Counted from the first letter of the stretch, positions 33,109-44,344 are shown. The stretch: 64,000 nt of DNA from Henricia sp. BOLD:AAB3569 (GCA_037783545.1 JBBELK010000006.1:1686501-1750500); one strand, 5' to 3'. The notes: generated by a model not told the origin, from the sequence alone. Translations and numbers: made by a program.

Positions 33109-33271
33109 CCAACGAATAGCGAGGAAATGCACCCTTTGCCATGGTTTGTACCTGTACTTACCTAAGCACCTGAAACATACACACAGGCTGCTAGACAAAA
33201 CAAAGAGAAAAATTGAAATGGGGAAAGCCAGAGGACGGCAAGTGCGAAGACTAATTGCTAGCATTCATAAA
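33109..33271 (+). pseudogene. Zinc-finger exon, C-x2-C...H-x4-H type
   Basis: Between an acceptor (ATATCAG) and a donor-like GTAAGG the frame reads RKCTLCHGLYLYLPKHLKHT and HRLLDKTKRKIEMGKARGR. C-x2-C-x11-H-x4-H followed by a basic stretch resembles the N-terminal single C2H2-like finger found on several invertebrate transposon-derived proteins. Related fingers occur at about 34,655-34,776 and 37,254-37,330. Partner exons are uncertain. Confidence 0.45.
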
Positions 33272-33699
33272 CAGTAAGGATTTACAGAAATTAAGTAAAA
33301 TATATCGTAGTTTGTCCCTCATACCCAAAAATTTTGACATGTTAAAAATTACACACTTTATTTTTTAAAACATGTATTATGTAGTGTGAAATTTGGTAGG
33401 ATATTATACAAATGATGAACGTTTTCATTCCTGCAGTACCGGTAGTAACAGATTGAATGTTCTATTGCATGAGGTGATCCTTTTCACATATTCAGTAAGA
33501 CAGAATCCCCAAAACAAACAGTTTTTTAGTTAAAAATAATCATGGCTTGTTAATACAATTTCACTGGAACGTCTAGACAAGTTAGCGATGTTCACGTAAC
33601 TACATATGTAGGACCGACATGACCAAATCGATTGTCATGATTGTAGGCCTAACACACGTTATTCAGAAACCTTTTGGCCTGGGATGATGTGCACAATAT

Positions 33700-33999
33700 T
33701 GTAACGGCCGTCCCGATCCCCCGCTGGGGGCGCCAGCACCGTTTCACGGTGGGTCTAATTGACGTGCTGGTGGCGCTATCGCGGCTCCCCACGGAGCCGG
33801 GTGGCGTGAGCCCCTGCCGGAGGATCGGGATACCCGTTCCGCGCGGGGACGCGATTCTCTGCGCCATCTTTGATCTTTGTTGTTGATGAGGAAGGATCGA
33901 CCGAGATAAACGTGCGGTACTTTCTTGCTGAGAATTGTCTTTTCCTGTGTGTTCTTTTCGTGCCGAGTTTCTTAACAAGCAGGGAATATTCTTGTTACA
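33700..33999. mobile_element. Solo LTR with 4-bp target duplication
   Basis: 300 bp starting TGTAACGGCC and ending CTTGTTACA, so it has TG...CA termini with short inverted ends (TGTAAC/GTTACA). It is flanked by ATAT on both sides (33,696-33,699 and 34,000-34,003). The left part is GC-rich with a hairpin (CAGCACCGTTTCACGGTG region). No internal retroviral sequence adjoins it. Orientation and family (Ty3-like?) are not determined. Confidence 0.6.
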
Positions 34000-34093
34000 A
34001 TATGTACATGTTTACAATGTCCTTATAGTTAAACTTTTAAGAGCTGCTATAACGAATACTAAATTATTCTACAGAACGGCATAGTGTAAATAT

Positions 34094-36990
34094 TAAAAAA
34101 ATGTAAATGAGGCAAAGACGTCACACTCTAACCAAGACATGCACCACCTAAAACCCAACAGAAACTGAAAAACTTGTTTTTTGATATTTTTTTCTGTGTA
34201 CACCTTTATTTCATTATGTAGAAGAACGAATGTAAGAACATGTCCAACAGAATGGTGAAAGAAGGACTAGTCCGAACATTAGAATGGATGAAGAAGGACG
34301 TTGTCACTGACCGTCATCGCTCCATAGCAAAGTAAATGTACATCCGCGAGACACTCCAACCGCAAGGCATAAAGCATTACTATGATGTATGGCACGTCGC
34401 AAAAGATAGGAGAATGTACTCCAGAGGTTGTTGGTAATAGTCAAGTTGGTGTATGTAAATTGGATGATTACGGGGTTTGCCCCATTTTTTTTCTTCATTT
34501 GTGCTATAAGGGGCTATCCGTAGTACGTACGCACGCACGCACGAAATGCCGACTATGTAGATGAGCGGTAAACATTGCGTGACGTCATTATGTCATAGGT
34601 CTATTAATTACATGTGCTTTTGACAGAAATTAAATCACTTACATGTACAGCGGGCATATCGGCAGTGTACACTCTGCAATGGCTCCTACAACTTTTCTGT
34701 CCACTCATCTTAGGGACACACACAGGCTGACAGATAAAAAAAAGCGCCTGGAGGAACTGGGGAGAGCCAGAGAAAGGTAACTGTACAACGTATATTAAAT
34801 GTCACCAGTATCAGAGCAAAAACAGTCTAATAAAAATTACGATATGCAAGGGGGTCAGGCTACATAACATTTATCAATCCTTCCAGTTCTGTCAGTAAAA
34901 CACAGAGTGCCACAAGACTATTAGTATAATAATGGGTCATTCCGTGTCAATTCAACTCGTGAGCTTTTGGACCTGACCATCACAGATTGAAATGAAATTT
35001 GGTGTGCTGATTGGACTCCTTGAGAAACCCAGAGAACTAAAATTTTATGTAATTCGGTCAATTAATTTTTGAGATACAATGAACTTGATACAATGAACTT
35101 GATACAATGACCTGCTATGTTTGGACAATTATATCTCTAAAATTAATGGACCAGAGAAAAACTTTACATCATTTTAAAGCTCTTGAAATGGCCTTCATTT
35201 TATATAATTACATCAAGATGGTCTCGTACCACAAAAAAAGTGAATTTATAACCTTTGACCTTGATTTGCAAAAATTTATTTTTATTTCTTAGCTAATGAT
35301 GTAAGTAACATTTCCAGAAAGATTTGGGATGGGCACTCTTACAGTTTGAGTTACGATAATTTGAACATTAAATAACATGTAAATTTCATGTAAATACCAT
35401 GGACAGCACATGTACAGTTACATGTTATTTACATGTTATTTACATGAAATTTACATGTTATTTAATGTTTAAATTATCTTAACTCAAAAACTTTAAGAGT
35501 GCCCATCCCAAATCTTTCTGGAAATGTTCCTTACATCTTAAGCTAACAAATAAAAACAATTACGCATTTTGACAAATACACAATTTTGCAAATCAAGGTC
35601 AAAGATTATAAATTCACATAACTTTTTTGTGGTACGAGATAGTTTTTATATTTTGATATTTTTTAAAATAAAGGCCATCTCAAGAGCTTTAAAATGATGT
35701 AAAGTTTATCTCTGTACATGTAGGTCCAAAAAATTAATTGACCGAATTACATAAAATTTTAGTTCTCTGGGTTTCTCAAGGAGTCCAATCAGCACACCAA
35801 ATTTATTTTTCAAAAGCTCGTTAAATTGACATGGAATGACCCTAATAATCATCGCAAACTTTAAAAATTTCCGTTTTTCCAAGACCCTGAAAATTACTAT
35901 TTTTCTTTCTTTCAAAGATAGCATTTGGCCGTTTGTAGTTATCGTAAGATCGTTACATTTTTCAGGAGTGAAGAAGAAATTGCAAAACTTGGGCAATTTA
36001 TCTGGCTGCGGAGAAGTGAAGGAATGGGTCCAGGCCATTACAAACAATGTATATTGGTTAACTGCCTCAACTCCCGTTGGCAACGGCGAACTTATGCTAG
36101 CCAAGTTTGATAGCATTGTCAACCATTTTCATGATGTCCACCATCACGACAGTCCCTTGTTTCCCGCATGGACAGCTACACGTGTACTACCACGACAATG
36201 GCTAAAGACATGTAAGTACAGTCGAACCTCCTCAATAAGAGCACTGTTAATACGCCATGCTCAAAACACATTTTGCAACTACTGTACAAGAATCCTGATC
36301 TGGCATGGTAATTTGTAAAGTCCCAAGCACCTCTTATTGGCAAGGTTCAACTATCAGTTTCATTTTGGTTTATGCATTATTTGTACATTAAGAAATAATA
36401 CATGAACCAATTGAGAAAATATGGTAAAATAAAATTTGGCTTTATGATGGTCTCTAGAAGTGTACATTTGTTAGGGAAGACACACAAATCTAATCGCCGG
36501 TACAGGAAGATTGTCGGTACTGGTAGTTACATGTACATTAGTGTGTCTCCCCTTATACCATGTACAATGTACATGTCTAAAAAGAAGCTTCTCGTCCAAT
36601 GTTTGAATCAGTTCAAACATTTGTGTTATAATTCTTGTGCTCGTCTACAGGCACAAAAGCGTAAGAGGAAATATACAAGGTCCTGGGTAGTATTACGTAC
36701 ATGGCTAAGGAAGGATGTCAAAGTGCTTTCGCCATCGGTACAGACCTCATCAGTGGAACCCTTTCACTCAGTTATCAACCAGTTTGCTCCGAAGATGAAT
36801 GTGTACTCATACGAAGGAATGTTGTGCAGGTCAGTGACTGACAGTTTTAAGGGGACTTTTTTGTAATCACTAAAACATTCTTCACCGTGTCCTAGTTTTA
36901 AATGGGATAGATTTGTTTAAAAACAGGATACCTGTAGATAACTAGTGATGGAGATTCTTGTCATGAAGGTTTAAATGAGTAAGGTAGCGA
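34094..36990 (+). pseudogene. D-x2-H (Kolobok-like) transposase catalytic exons, copy 2
   Basis: Segmental duplicate of 23.38-24.99 plus 26.77-26.89 kb. 34,212-34,408 carries MVKEGLVRTLEWMKKDV, TDRHRSIAK, the shared 6-bp stop insertion, and YYDVWHVAK. 34,650-34,776 holds a zinc-finger-like exon (CTLCNGSYNFSVH, shifted THRLTDKKKRLEEL). 35,966-36,165 reads GVKKKLQNLGNLSGCGEVKE, NNVYWLTASTPVGNGELMLA. 36,655-36,838 reads LRKDVKVLSPSVQTSSVEPF and NQFAPKMNVYSYEGMLCR, here in one frame with upstream sequence. The Helentron-like insertion of copy 1 is absent at 36,893, but a 909-bp TIR element has inserted between the first and middle exons. No intact ORF remains. Confidence 0.7.
34934..35842. mobile_element. 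909-bp long-TIR MITE with 7-bp TAATAAT duplication
   Basis: Termini GGGTCATTCC(G/A)TGTCAATT are inverted, with pairing over hundreds of bases (e.g. CTCCTTGAGAAACCCAGAGA and its complement). The innermost part is a second hairpin made of ACATGTAAATTTCATGTAAA-type words near 35,380-35,460. It is flanked by TAATAAT at 34,927-34,933 and 35,843-35,849. It has no coding capacity. Superfamily not assigned. Confidence 0.7.
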
Positions 36991-37223
36991 AAATCATCCA
37001 AGCTACCATCTCAAAGTTAACACATTATCAAATTACTTCCAGACCCTAATCACCTACTCTAGCAGTCTCTGAAGATGCCCAAGAAAAAAATCATTGTAGC
37101 AGAAATGAAAGCACTATAGGCCTTGTGCATTAAGTTATCACCGATGAGCCTCTCTGGCAAGTACATGTACCTTTCTGTCATTCCCAAACCACTCACTCCA
37201 AAGAACAAAATTATTATATTAAA

Positions 37224-37442
37224 ATGCAGAAACCAAAGATACGACCCAAGAGACCGTGCTTATACTGTGGCGAACTGCAGACCCAACTCACACGGCATCT
37301 AAAACGAAGACACAAACATGAGGAAGAAGTAAAGGCAGCCCTTCAGCATCCTCGGGAAGACATGATAGCTGCTGTTTCCCAACTTAGAAAGGAAGGAATT
37401 TTTCAAGAAAATGTGAAGAGGATGGGTGGTCAGGTCAAGTGA
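37224..37442 (+). CDS. Single zinc-finger ORF, mobile-element type
   Basis: A 72-codon frame starting MQKPKIRPKRPCLYCGELQT with QLTRHLKRRHKHEEEVKAAL. C-x2-C-x8-H-x4-H followed by EV-x2-AL, a proline/acid turn and a second helix (VSQLRKEGIFQEN) is a pattern I know from the N-termini of unnamed, transposon-linked proteins in fish and invertebrates. It ends at a TGA; a longer protein would need splicing near GGTCAGGTCAAGTG. It lies downstream of the duplicated transposase locus. It could be a first exon rather than a complete gene. Confidence 0.4.
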   Translation: MQKPKIRPKRPCLYCGELQTQLTRHLKRRHKHEEEVKAALQHPREDMIAAVSQLRKEGIFQENVKRMGGQVK

Positions 37443-37444
37443 AT

Positions 37445-38370
37445 ACATACCGTCTCTAAACAAAGTGTTGCATCAACTTCAAATAAAGCTGAACGAGTGG
37501 AAAGATGACCCTTTGGGTCTGACGAATGGACATGAGGCATTTCATAGATCCATGGTTAGGCGGAAAAACAAAAATTTGGTTTCCGGTTACCCGACCGTCC
37601 GTTTGGGTAAATTTTATCAGAGTGTTCAGCAAAATATATTTTTTTGCATTTTGTCCGTGTCAAACGATCTACTCGAGGTTTCTGGAAATCATGTTTATTT
37701 TTCTTCTGAAGATGTGTGAAGGTGCAATTGAAAGTCAAAGACCAAAGACTTTTGAAAACTTATTTTCCGTGTCAAGTTTGTCGATGCAGTAAAAAGTAAG
37801 CAAGCGCGGCCGGCGTATGCAACGATATGCAATGCCATTGAATGACATGCACAGTGGGGTTTTGTCCGAGGCATGGCATTCGTGCTACGGGCGCACAAAA
37901 CTCGTTCTATCCGAAACTGTCGTTGGCCACGTATTGAGGTTTTTCCACCCACATGCTTTTTGGACGTTTGTGTTCAAATCACGTGGATACCACGTGCCTT
38001 CCACGCCCGAATGCAGCCTAAAATTGCAATGCACCCACGCCTCCCAGTTTCGCTGGTTTCCATGCAGTTACTGTCGCAAAATGTTTTGTTAGACTGGTTC
38101 CCGCACCACATATTCCACATACAACGAATGAATATGATCTCGGAATCTTTTGGTCCTTTTTCATAAAAGTTAAAAACATTCTTAAGTGGATTTAGGAACA
38201 ATAAAATCTAATTTGTTCTATCTTTAAAAACACGAGTTAAGAATGGTTTTTTTAGGAATGTTTCTAAGTGGGCTTTATGAAATAGGACCTATATTCATTG
38301 TTGTATGTGGAATATGTGAAGTGGGAACCAGTCTACGATTAACGAAACACGTTGCTGTGCAACGTTCAAC
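37445..38370. other. No recognised gene
   Basis: Overlapping short frames on both strands (37.4-38.2 kb) carry no family motif. The right end (about 38,158-38,281) has weak inverted ends TTTCATAAA...TTTATGAAA that may mark a small MITE. Confidence 0.25.
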
Positions 38371-38373
38371 AAA

Positions 38374-38661
38374 ATGGCACTCGCGCTGGACGGCAGTGGT
38401 GGAAATGCATCGCTACCAATGCTCCTGAGAGTTACTTATATGTGCAAGGAAGTCACACGTTTCATGAAATTTTTGGACTTAAAAACAACTCTCACTCGGG
38501 TGTTTTTAGAACACAGCGATGGTTGCGAACAAAAATGTAAGCTGGAGTGTGTAGAACTAGAACAAGTGTCGGAACATGATAAAGAAACGCCATCGTCATG
38601 GTGGAGTATTGACGATGGCATTGTGGGGAAAGCCACTGTCTGTGTTGCTTGGGGATTCTGA
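38374..38661 (+). CDS. Small ORF of 95 residues, unrecognised
   Basis: ATG in a good context (CAAAATGGC) opens an uninterrupted frame MALALDGSGGNASLPMLLRV ... VFLEHSDGCEQKC ... ETPSSWWSIDDGIVGKATVC with four cysteines and mixed charge, ending TGA at 38,661. Composition is protein-like and it does not overlap any repeat I can see. There is no signal peptide or transmembrane segment. A palindromic-looking GTTGCTGTGCAAC lies ~20 bp upstream. It could be a genuine small gene or a first exon, or chance. I do not recognise it. Confidence 0.3.
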   Translation: MALALDGSGGNASLPMLLRVTYMCKEVTRFMKFLDLKTTLTRVFLEHSDGCEQKCKLECVELEQVSEHDKETPSSWWSIDDGIVGKATVCVAWGF

Positions 38662-39507
38662 ACCATCTGTACCTGAAATTACTTAACAGAAATTGTGCAA
38701 TTTGTTGGTAAATTGTGTCTTGGATTAAAATATTTTTTTAAAATAATATTTTTTCCTACCTGTACCGACCCAACTTTTTTCAGCAGTGTTACCGGAAACA
38801 AATATTATTTTATTTGGCCTTAGTAAGCAGGGCCGCCCGTGCAAAGGGTCTATTGGGACGTTTTCATTGGCTTCCTTGCTTATGCCATCGGCTTTGAAAG
38901 TACAAGAGCACAGGAATAAAGCTATATGGCGCTCGCGTACAAGTGACTCGAGCACCATACTATATCTGACAAATTGACCCCGTTTCTAGGGGTTGCACGC
39001 TGGCACATGGTAACCGTGCGGTACCTGGAATACCTCACACATTACTCTATGTATACATAAGTTGGACCATGTTGATTGAACATGTTGATCAGCAAATTTC
39101 AAACCAGTCACATAACCAAATATGGTGTCTCTACCAGGGCTTGAAATGAATGACGACCACTGCCCCACGAAAAATCCCCGTCTTCACGGCCAGTTTTGCC
39201 TTGCCCTTAATTTACCTTGGCCGTTGTGCTTTTTTTGCAGATAATATCATGAATGTTGTCTTGTCCTCTTTGTTAAGCACTACGTATTTCTCAGTCCTTT
39301 TTTTACTGTTTACTTTAGGCGAAATTATCTCTACGTAATATGAGAGAAAAGGGCACACTATTCAGAACTGGAAAATCCATTCGAAAATGGCTAAATGACT
39401 GTCCACGTTCCATTGGCAAATTCACAAAATTTACGAGCGGCTTTTTACAAGAAGGGGGTATGGTTAGAATAAGCAAACATTGTTGGGCTATCGTGTGGTT
39501 CCCTGCT

Positions 39508-39606
39508 GGGCAAGTACTGCCTTTTAGGATGGTGCCTGTCTGGTAGGGATTTACTGTGTTGCATGCGGTGCAAGTACTGCCTTTTAGGATGGTGCTTGTC
39601 TGGTAA
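39508..39606 (+). repeat. Direct repeat, ~62-bp period
   Basis: GCAAGTACTGCCTTTTAGGA...TGTCTGGTA occurs twice with one substitution in the overlap. Confidence 0.5.
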
Positions 39607-39659
39607 CACTGATACACCGCTAACGTGCGTGTAGTGCTACGAGCTAATATACTTGTGTA

Positions 39660-39740
39660 CAGCCGTCCCGTCCGCCATATTGGACTTTCTTTTGTTTGTA
39701 AACATTGGCCGGAAACTGACGCATGCGCATTCTCTGGTTG
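39660..39740. promoter_or_regulatory. Possible TATA-less promoter (YY1- and NRF1-type motifs)
   Basis: CCGCCATATTGG (39,673) resembles a YY1 element and GCATGCGCA (about 39,721) an NRF1 half-palindrome. Such pairs are frequent in animal housekeeping promoters, but I find no convincing exon on either side. Confidence 0.25.
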
Positions 39741-40025
39741 GCAAAGTACTTGGCATATCGCATGGGACTTTGCCAACCCCGGCCACTGATGACGCATCGA
39801 CCAAATCAACGAAGATCATTCATATTTTTCTGAGGAAATCCATTGGATTTGTCGTTATCCTACGTCAGAGAAGTAGATCAGACATCGAGAGAAAGGTACA
39901 ACGACAAATTAATGGTTGAATTTCCAAACGGAACTTGAGAATTCCAGATTGCATGCACCATGGAGGAAGAAATGCATGCACGAACCAACGCAACGATGTG
40001 GCCTGCTGCTGCTCACTGCGTAGTG

Positions 40026-40700
40026 CAGGTTAAATCGGTCCCAAGTCAACTCGGTCCCAACGAACTAAGCCCCAGGACAACTCGACCGTCATTGGCAAAT
40101 AAATGTAGGCTACGTTTAGAAAAGTTTGAAGATCATAGTCGGCGTAGACGTAGTTGCCAGAATTAAGTAACGCCGCACGACATCGGGCCCAAGAAAATAT
40201 CAATAATCAAGGTTTGCGGCATGGTTTACACATGTCATACTTAAAACGAGAGTACAACCCAACATGTTTATACCATTTAATGCAATCCGCCCCACCAAAA
40301 CCGCATCCCCGCAATGTGCAACTGACTTGCTTGCGCAAGTTAAACCCGACGTCAAGCAATTTGCGGTGAACATTCGCATAATTACATAGTTGTACTTAAG
40401 CGAATGTGTGGTGCAAATTGTCAGATTCGCGTCAAGTTCGCTTTCGCAAGCCCTTTCATTTGGCGTATCGCGGTCGGTCATCGGTTCTTCTCGCACAAGC
40501 CTGGAGTGAAAACATTTGGAGGAAGGAAACGAGCGTGACTGCATGTTGCGTCAAATGATCCAGAAAATTAGATCGGCTGCTTGGAAACATTGTACATTTT
40601 CCTAGTGTGGTCCAGTTGTCCTGGGCCTTAGTTAAGTTAGTTCGTTAGGACCGAGTTGAATCTGGGCCTACATGTAATTGACCTCGGACTGAGTTGACTC
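40026..40700. mobile_element. TIR element with AACTCGGTCC(C/T)AACGAACTAA ends
   Basis: Left AACTCGGTCCCAACGAACTA, CCCAGGACAACTCGACC is inverted at 40,605-40,665 (GGTCCAGTTGTCCTGGGCC, TTAGTTCGTTAGGACCGAGT). The interior is non-coding. Boundaries are approximate. Confidence 0.55.
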
Positions 40701-40743
40701 AAAATCACTATGCTGGGTTTAAATCATGGAGGAAGGAAATGGT

Positions 40744-40983
40744 ATAATGCACCTATCAATCGTTTCCCCCACTCCTCCCCCGGGCACAATTTGGGTGACA
40801 AAATTCCTACGCCGGAGGTCAAAATATGCATGTTTTCCCCAGGTGCGCTGAAAATTTGTTTTCTATGTGTCAAAGTCCCCACCCTGTGGCATGAAAATCA
40901 TGACCAAATCCCCATGTAAGGGGTGGGCCAACCGGGGAAGAGGGGGGTGGGGGAAACAATTCTTGATAGGACTGGTGCATAAT
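40744..40983. mobile_element. MITE with ATAATGCACC termini
   Basis: ATAATGCACCTATCAATCGT and the complement of ...GATAGGACTGGTGCATAAT pair, with GTTTCCCCC / GGGGGAAAC continuing inward. A terminal fragment of the same family abuts the right end of the Harbinger transposon at 52,890. Confidence 0.6.
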
Positions 40984-41528
40984 ATTAAAGAGGCAGAGAT
41001 TACTATAAATATATGCAACAAAAGTTTGTCGTTGGACTTCCATAGATCAGAGCAGTAGCTAATCAGAATCATGAGAGACGGTGGACAGTTTTTCAAAGTA
41101 TTTAAAAAAAAATATTTTAGAAGCATTCTAACCATGTACGGAATTGGGCCATATGCAGCAAAGATGAATTTACGGACTTTTCTTAGTAAGAGTTGGGAAG
41201 TTGATCAGACTTTTGTTTCTTTAAAATGACTGGATGCAGATTTGATAGAAGAAAAAACAAAAATTTGAATGAGGAAACACTAGACATTTTGTTTAGCCTG
41301 TCTCATGTTTTGCACACAAGGACCGTCTGAAGCCATGATCAACTTTCCAATTATTTCCGTCCATGTATGGAATGATTTTTTCCAGGAATTAAACCAATTG
41401 AATTTTTTATTTATTGTCATCAATATCGAGGGTCTCGGTGCTTTCTTCAGTGATAGAAAAGACATGTGACGTAATACAATTATCACTGAAGTTGAGTTAT
41501 TCCTCAATTATTACAGCTCACTGTGGTA

Positions 41529-41709
41529 CAGTGAAACTTGTCTATACCCTGGGGACCGTAAATAAAAAACTGGCCATTATAAAGAGGTGGCCTCTTTATA
41601 AAAGTTTTTAAAGCATTATATACACATGGCATTTGGGACCAAAGGTGTGTGGGCACTACATATGCAGGTGACCCGTTTATCAGGGTGGCCTTAATAGCAG
41701 GTTTCACTG
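41529..41709. mobile_element. TA-flanked MITE, CAGTGAAACYTG ends, copy 1
   Basis: CAGTGAAACTTG and CAGGTTTCACTG ends are flanked by TA on both sides. Interior words (GGCCTCTTTATA, CATGGCATTTGGGACCAAAG) match copy 2 in reverse orientation. The short CAGT ends and TA target suggest a Tc1/mariner-pogo relative. Confidence 0.65.
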
Positions 41710-41902
41710 TACATCGGTGCAGGCACATACATTTTACTTAGTCTTTCCACAAATCCAATTACTGCATGTATTTTTCAACAGAAAAATAATTATTAATTAT
41801 CCCTAGCATGATGACTATACATGTAAAGAATAAACGAATCTCGGACGCCAGAGTTAAATTGTTATTGTAGCATTTATTTCGTGTAGTCAGAGGCACGGAG
41901 AA

Positions 41903-42545
41903 ATCACATGCCTGAAGATGACCCTGTGATCATGGCGATTAAAGTACAGTGAAACCTGCTATTAAGGCCACCTTGATAAACAGGCCACCTGTATATAGTG
42001 GCCACCCACCTTTGGTCCCAAATGCCATGTGTATAATGCTTAAGAAACCTCTATAAAGAGGCCACCTGTTTTGAAGTTACCAGTTTTCACTGTACATGTA
42101 CTTGATCCACAAAACTTCCCATCAGAATCGGATGAACTGATTGATTATGGCTTGGATGAAATCCGACAGATGTGTGACCACTTCAAACCACTGCTCATCA
42201 AGAAAGGATGCGACATCACACAGGTCGAACGGGAGTGGAGTAAGGTGAAACATGACATTACTCGGCATCACAAGAATGATAAGTTTCCTCCCACTCTGGA
42301 AAAAGATGTTGGTCGAGAAAAGCACCCAATACTGCAACTTCTTACATCTTGTATGCATCATATTGGTACTACCTGTTGCTACATCTCAGGTTGAATGCCA
42401 ATTCTCATGTATCAAGCGGATCCTGGGAGACTGGCATCTCAACCTGAAATCAACCACCATTGACGATTTGCTTCGAATCTGCAGCCTGGGGCCTGAGCCA
42501 CAATTCTTTAACCCTGAACCAGCTGTAGCAAGTAGGACAAACTTG
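41903..42545 (+). pseudogene. ZNF862-type hAT C-terminal half, tandem copy A
   Basis: 41,903-41,943 encodes EDDPVIMAIKV-like sequence. After a TA-flanked MITE the frame resumes at 42,093 with DPQNFPSESDELIDYGLDEI, CDHFKPLLIKKGCDITQVER and RHHKNDKFPPTLEKDV. A frameshift near 42,340 moves it to LLHLVCIILVLPVATSQVEC, QFSCIKRILGDWHLNLKSTT, DDLLRICSLGPEPQFFNPEP. That is the hAT dimerisation region, which normally mediates oligomerisation of the transposase. It is joined at about 42,537 directly to a piggyBac-like sequence. The N-terminal zinc finger and catalytic residues are missing. Confidence 0.75.
41947..42092. mobile_element. TA-flanked MITE, CAGTGAAACYTG ends, copy 2 (inside hAT)
   Basis: CAGTGAAACCTGCTATTAAG ... 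CAGTTTTCACTG is flanked by TA (41,945-41,946 and 42,093-42,094). It splits the hAT reading frame after I-K-V. Confidence 0.7.
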
Positions 42546-43880
42546 TCAAGCTAAAGCCATTTCTGGATCTCATCTTGCCAACGTTTTGCTCTGTCTACAA
42601 TTCGCGTCAACAAATCTTTTCCAGATGAAAGCATGCTAAGCTTCAAAGGACGGCCGAGTTTTGTACAGTATATGCAACAAAAAAACAGTAAAAAGGGGAA
42701 TGAAGGCATGGTCACTCAACGAATCAGCAACAGGGTACACTGGTCATCAGGACTACCCTGCTCCCCCTGTGCAACATCAACCTGACCCATCCACTGACCA
42801 CCCAACAGAACTGTATGTAAGTGGACATGTTATTCTCCACCTGATAAAAGGGTTTGAAAATAAAGGCCACATCATCTACAGTACTGCGATAACTACTACA
42901 TGTACACCAGCACAGCACTGTACAATAAACTAATGAATCTGGCTGACGGGAACTTTGAAATATCTTAGCAAGGGTATACCGGAGGTTGCGAACCCGAAGA
43001 AAAACAAGATAAAAAAAGGAGATGCGCCAATATTTCATTGCAAGTGTAACCGAGTTGGTAAATTAACTAGAAAATAAGGATGGCAAACAGAAAAGGATTT
43101 TGAATAAAAAGGATTGAAAAGCAGCAAACGTATTTAAACATAATATATAAAATAAGTTACTTTTCAATTAGAAATAAACTTACTTGATAAATGATGACAG
43201 GTAGTAGCAGCAGCACCACGGCCCATGCACAGCCTGTGTTCCACCAGCAGCCAGAACAGAAGAACTAGAGAAACCTGGCCTGCACTCCCTTATAGAGGAA
43301 CACAGACTGAGCACCTGGAATCCCAAGTATGCCAGAATACAAACAAAATAATGTAGGCTAGCTCCTGCTACCTGCAGCCAGGGGACCCACTGTAAATGCA
43401 ACTGTTCCTCACAAAAGAATTCCATAAATTCCAAGGAACAATTGCACACAGTGGCACCCCCAACATGCAGATGACCAGACAAGCTGGCCTGGTCACACAA
43501 GGCAGACTTACTTTGCATCTCATGGTACGACAAGAAGCTTGTAAACCTTCTCACCAGTGTCGGTAACTGCAATACTGTCAACAAACAGCAGTGACGATGG
43601 GTATCGGGAAATCCTCAAACCCAAGTCCATTGACGAGTATAACAAGTTTATGGGAGGAACCGATTTAGGGGACCAGTACTTACAGTACTATAACCACATA
43701 CACCGTAGTGTAGTGGTGGAAACGCGTATTATTCCACCTACTTGAAGTCTGCATCACCAATTCCTACATGTATGTACTGTTTAAGAAAATCACATACCGT
43801 CCAAGATACAGCGGGATGCCCAACACCACAGGATGCCTTTCTCCCCCTCATCACACCGATCAAACAATGCAAAGATGGTA
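42546..43880 (+). pseudogene. piggyBac-like transposase, tandem copy A
   Basis: LVKLKPFLDLILPTF is followed after a shift by PDESMLSFKGRPSFVQYM (first catalytic Asp block DE-x4-FKGR). Then come KRGMKAWSLNESATGYT, HVILHLIKGFENKGHIIY, and after a 1-nt shift CDNYYMYTSTALYNKLMNL (second Asp; a 3-bp insertion relative to copy B). Near 43,520 WYDKKLVNLL precedes VTAILSTNSSDD and KPKSIDEYNKFMGGTDLGDQ with QYY (third Asp). Another shift leads to WWKRVLFHLLEVCITNSYMY. These are the ordered DDE_Tnp_1_7 motifs of piggyBac. Copy A also carries base changes and gaps absent from B near 42,945 (GCTGACGGG). At least four frameshifts; non-functional. Confidence 0.75.
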
Positions 43881-44344
43881 GTACAGGTAAGCCGTTAAAA
43901 TCAACTACTAACTTAAAATATTTGCGACACTTTTTGCAAGCAAATATGTAGCTAAATTTAGCAGATTTCAAAGAGAGACTGATATTGTGTATCAAGTACA
44001 TGTATGTTGTCTTGCCCTGTCGGGACTTACAAAAATAAAATGACCATTTGTGAACTTGAAAAGTAACTAAATAGTTGTGAGAGGTTCAGGTCACAATAAA
44101 GGTTTGAACAGGACTGTGGGTCCTTCCAATTAACTTTATGATTGGCAGTGAGCTTGACAATTTTTAGGACTGTTTGGGCCTTTTGTACATACAGATTGTA
44201 TGAAAGTGGTATTTTGGTCCCCATCACATTTCAAACTCATAATTTATTATATTTATTTTCATTTAAGACTGATACATGTATGAAATATTAATTGCTTGTC
44301 AATTTTTATTTTTCCAGTGTGGAGAATGCCTCAAATAGAGGGTC

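Larger units (their letters stand above)
38665..40020. other. Mostly unannotated stretch
   Basis: Contains a direct repeat (AAGTACTGCCTTTTAGGATG at 39,511 and 39,573) and a promoter-like motif cluster at 39.66-39.74 kb. Otherwise no gene or repeat recognised. Confidence 0.3.

Noticed and set aside
43180..43584. 134-codon minus-strand open frame, duplicated perfectly at 46,320-46,724
   Set aside because: It is antisense to the piggyBac-like relic and is duplicated only because the whole 2.6-kb segment is. It has no independent motif.
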